Part shown: positions 62,464 to 64,000 of the stretch, in pieces
How positions within the stretch are numbered: the first letter of the stretch is position 1
Layout of the letters: each line of letters starts with the position of its first letter
Notes under the pieces: generated by a model
What the model was told of the DNA's origin: nothing
Database searches by the model: none
Seen by the model: only the letters and a program-made list of their open reading frames with translations
Translations under genes and position numbers: made by a program
NCBI GenBank assembly: GCA_946885605.1
Contig: CAMPGR010000001.1
Span: 9,977-73,976, forward strand
DNA: 64,000 bases
Reading direction: 5' to 3'
Origin: an uncultured Pseudomonadota bacterium
GTDB lineage: Bacteria; Pseudomonadota; Gammaproteobacteria; Burkholderiales; SG8-41

Positions 62464-63036
62464 ATGGCGGATACCATCATCGCGGGCAATTTCGAGGACA
62501 ACACGCGGGCAACCGAGGCGGTGCAGGAGTTGGTGCGCAGCGGCGTTGCGCCGGACCAGGTCTGCGTGTTTTTTCTCAACCCGCCGGGCCAGCATGCAAC
62601 CTTTCCGGTAGGCGGTGACCGCGCGGAATCACCCGGGTCACGGCAAAGCGATACCGGGGCGGCGAAGGGCGCAGCCGTGGGCGGGGCGGCAGGACTTGCC
62701 GCCGGCGCGGCTGCGGCGGCCGGCACGGCGGCGCTCGGGCCGATAGCGGCGCTTGCGGGGTTGGGTGTTGGGGCATATACCGGAGCGCTCGCGGGCGCGC
62801 TCAGCAAGAGCGGGAAAGAGGCGGAGCGCGAAGCGGGTGAAGCGAAGACGCCCGAGCCTCGCCACGCGGGGATGGTGGTCGCGGTGCGGATCTCGGAGCG
62901 CGTGCCCGAGCAACGCGCGATAGAGGTTCTGAAGCGCCATGGCGCGCGCGACATCGAGCGCGCCGAAGGGACGTGGCGCAATGGCAAATGGGAGGACTTT
63001 GACCCGCTCTCTGCTCCGCAACGCGTCAGCGCCTAG
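62464..63036 (+). CDS. Hypothetical protein with glycine-zipper region
   Basis: A 190-residue protein. The N-terminal part (MADTIIAGNFEDNTRATEAV) looks like a DUF1269-type domain that often detects or mediates stress. The centre is an Ala/Gly-rich hydrophobic segment (GAAAAAGTAALGPIAALAGL) that may enter the membrane. The C-terminal part has WEDFDPLS. It would probably be a membrane-associated stress protein. It follows lon by 93 bp. The function is unknown. Confidence 0.7.
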   Translation: MADTIIAGNFEDNTRATEAVQELVRSGVAPDQVCVFFLNPPGQHATFPVGGDRAESPGSRQSDTGAAKGAAVGGAAGLAAGAAAAAGTAALGPIAALAGLGVGAYTGALAGALSKSGKEAEREAGEAKTPEPRHAGMVVAVRISERVPEQRAIEVLKRHGARDIERAEGTWRNGKWEDFDPLSAPQRVSA

Positions 63037-63054
63037 CGCATTCCCGTCGCGCGG

Positions 63055-63489
63055 ATGACGAACCGGCTCGCGGCGGGAATGGTCGTGTTGCGCCGCTTCG
63101 ACGGCGATTGGCGATGGCTCATGCTGCGCGCGTATCGCAACTGGGATTTTCCGAAAGGCGAGGTCGAGCCGGGCGAGGACCCGCTTGCTGCCGCGCGCCG
63201 CGAAGTGGAGGAGGAAACAGGCCTCTCGGGGCTTGCGATGCCGTGGGGTGAAGGCTATTGCGAAACCGCTCCCTATCGAGGAAAGGTTGCGCGTTACTAT
63301 CTCGCCGAATCACCCGAGGGTGATGTTTCTCTTCCAGTGAGCGCGGAGCTGGGACGTCCCGAGCATCACGAATTTCGTTGGGTTGGCCTGGACGAAGCGC
63401 GTCTGCTCGCGCCGCCGCGCCTGCAAAACGTGATCGCGTGGGCGGCGCAAGAGGTGACTCGTCGCGACCCGTCATCCCAATCGTCATAA
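63055..63489 (+). CDS. NUDIX hydrolase
   Basis: A 144-residue NUDIX enzyme. The box reads GEVEPGEDPLAAARREVEEE followed by TGL, with conserved Glu residues. It would hydrolyse a nucleoside diphosphate derivative such as diadenosine polyphosphate or an oxidised nucleotide. The start ATG 63055 lies 18 bp after the previous stop. The C-terminus ends soon after VIAWAAQEV. Confidence 0.88.
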   Translation: MTNRLAAGMVVLRRFDGDWRWLMLRAYRNWDFPKGEVEPGEDPLAAARREVEEETGLSGLAMPWGEGYCETAPYRGKVARYYLAESPEGDVSLPVSAELGRPEHHEFRWVGLDEARLLAPPRLQNVIAWAAQEVTRRDPSSQSS

Positions 63490-63564
63490 CCCTTTAGAAA
63501 CCGGCATTTGGAACTTTCCATGCCGTTTCGGCCTCCCATTCTTTTTGCATAAGAGGAGGCGATC

Positions 63565-63873
63565 ATGGCCAAGTACGGCAGGAAAGCATCCGAGAAAGTC
63601 CGCGAGGTGATGCACGAGCGAAAGCGCGGCTCCTTGAAGAGCGGCCGTGCGGGCAGGAAAGTGAAGAGCCGCAAACAGGCGATCGCGATCGGGCTTTCCG
63701 AGGCGCGTCGCGCCGGCGCGAAAGTCCCGCCGCGCAAGTCGGCTTCCCGCAAGTCATCATCGCGCAAGTCATCGTCCCGCAAGTCCACCGCCCGCAAGTC
63801 GTCTTCGCGGAAATCCGCTTCGCGTAAGTCGGCCTCGCGCAAGTCCACCGGGTCGCGGAAGTCCAGGAAGTAG
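63565..63873 (+). CDS. Basic DUF6496-like protein with RKSxx repeats
   Basis: A 102-residue, very basic protein. Its N-terminal half (AKYGRKASEKVREVMHERKR, then KSRKQAIAIGLSEARRAG) is the DUF6496-like conserved part. The C-terminal half consists of RKSxx repeats, like the tails of bacterial histone H1-like proteins. It may bind DNA or RNA. GAGGAG is about 7 bases before ATG 63565. It could be a nucleoid protein of stress. Confidence 0.8.
   Translation: MAKYGRKASEKVREVMHERKRGSLKSGRAGRKVKSRKQAIAIGLSEARRAGAKVPPRKSASRKSSSRKSSSRKSTARKSSSRKSASRKSASRKSTGSRKSRK
63733..63870 (+). repeat. 15-bp coding repeats (RKSxx)
   Basis: Seven units of RKS[AST][AS] plus one of six residues and a final RKSRK. Each unit is 15 bases, with synonymous variation between copies, so selection on protein sequence is likely. 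Confidence 0.8.
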
Positions 63874-63938
63874 AGAGCAGTATCGCCCGTGCCGGGACCA
63901 CTCCCGGCTGCGGGCTCGTTCCGCATGTTGGCGTTCAG

Positions 63939-63957
63939 TGTCAGGAAAAGCCTGACA
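63939..63957. promoter_or_regulatory. Inverted repeat TGTCAGG-N5-CCTGACA
   Basis: A perfect 7-bp inverted repeat with a five-base AAAAG spacer; another TGTCAG lies at 63963-63968. It lies in the last stretch of the window after the basic-protein gene and may be an operator for a gene beyond the edge. Confidence 0.4.
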
Positions 63958-64000
63958 GTGAATGTCAGATGTTCCCGACAGCATGCTTTCCGCCTCGCAG

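Noticed and set aside
59899..62595. An 898-codon minus-strand frame
   Set aside because: It is antisense to lon and hypothetical homology is absent.

Overview
The window is about 64 kb of high-GC DNA (roughly two-thirds G+C by eye). It is densely coding and reads like an ordinary bacterial chromosome. A Bug/TctC-type solute receptor, PrkA-YeaH-SpoVR, a YedK-type SRAP protein, an Hfq and a Hsp20-Lon pair point to a betaproteobacterium, probably Burkholderiales or an uncultured relative. This placement is inferred from gene content only. I saw no rRNA, tRNA, CRISPR array, insertion sequence, integrase or phage module.

Region by region. 1-6.9 kb: a truncated alpha-glucan phosphorylase, an enolase-superfamily enzyme, and the prkA-yeaH-spoVR stress operon. 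7.4-22.2 kb: catabolic and housekeeping genes, namely two near-identical amidohydrolases, a DksA-like protein, a Spy-like periplasmic protein, a quinone oxidoreductase, an MFS transporter, SDRs, an atypical Hfq, a hydrolase, a second enolase-superfamily enzyme, a SRAP protein, an amine oxidase, a Bug receptor, hemerythrin, and a small metallothionein coupled to an SDR. 22.5-34.3 kb: a tightly overlapping plus-strand chain of glycosyltransferases, a GmhB-like phosphatase, a NodU-type carbamoyltransferase and a UDP-glucuronate decarboxylase, followed by an ABC exporter fused to a histidine-kinase-like ATPase domain and a receiver domain. 34.3-38.5 kb, opposite strand: two GT2 enzymes, a PIG-L deacetylase and UDP-glucose dehydrogenase. 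38.5-52 kb: small envelope and stress proteins, a YihY-type membrane protein, two GH13 enzymes, more GT9/GT2/DUF4254 genes, CBS-domain protein and TreZ. 52-58 kb: a DUF1080 protein, a three-subunit molybdenum hydroxylase, a copper-binding four-helix protein and a zinc alcohol dehydrogenase. 58-64 kb: cbpA-cbpM-hsp20-lon, a glycine-zipper protein, a NUDIX hydrolase and a basic DUF6496-like protein with RKSxx repeats.

How the genes fit together. UDP-glucose dehydrogenase (minus strand) and UDP-glucuronate decarboxylase (plus strand) together would make UDP-glucuronate and UDP-xylose for the surrounding glycosyltransferases. The carbamoyltransferase and PIG-L deacetylase could tailor the product, and the ABC fusion could export it. 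The product itself is not identifiable from sequence. Stress functions recur through the window: trehalose and glucan metabolism, metal binding, hemerythrin, CBS, Hsp20/Lon and PrkA. The right half therefore looks like a stress and envelope accessory region.

Broken or odd genes: a frameshifted ferritin-like fragment near 51.7-52.1 kb, a 47-codon MFS-like N-terminus at 9.7 kb, and a cbpM whose homology moves to another frame for about 15 codons and back.
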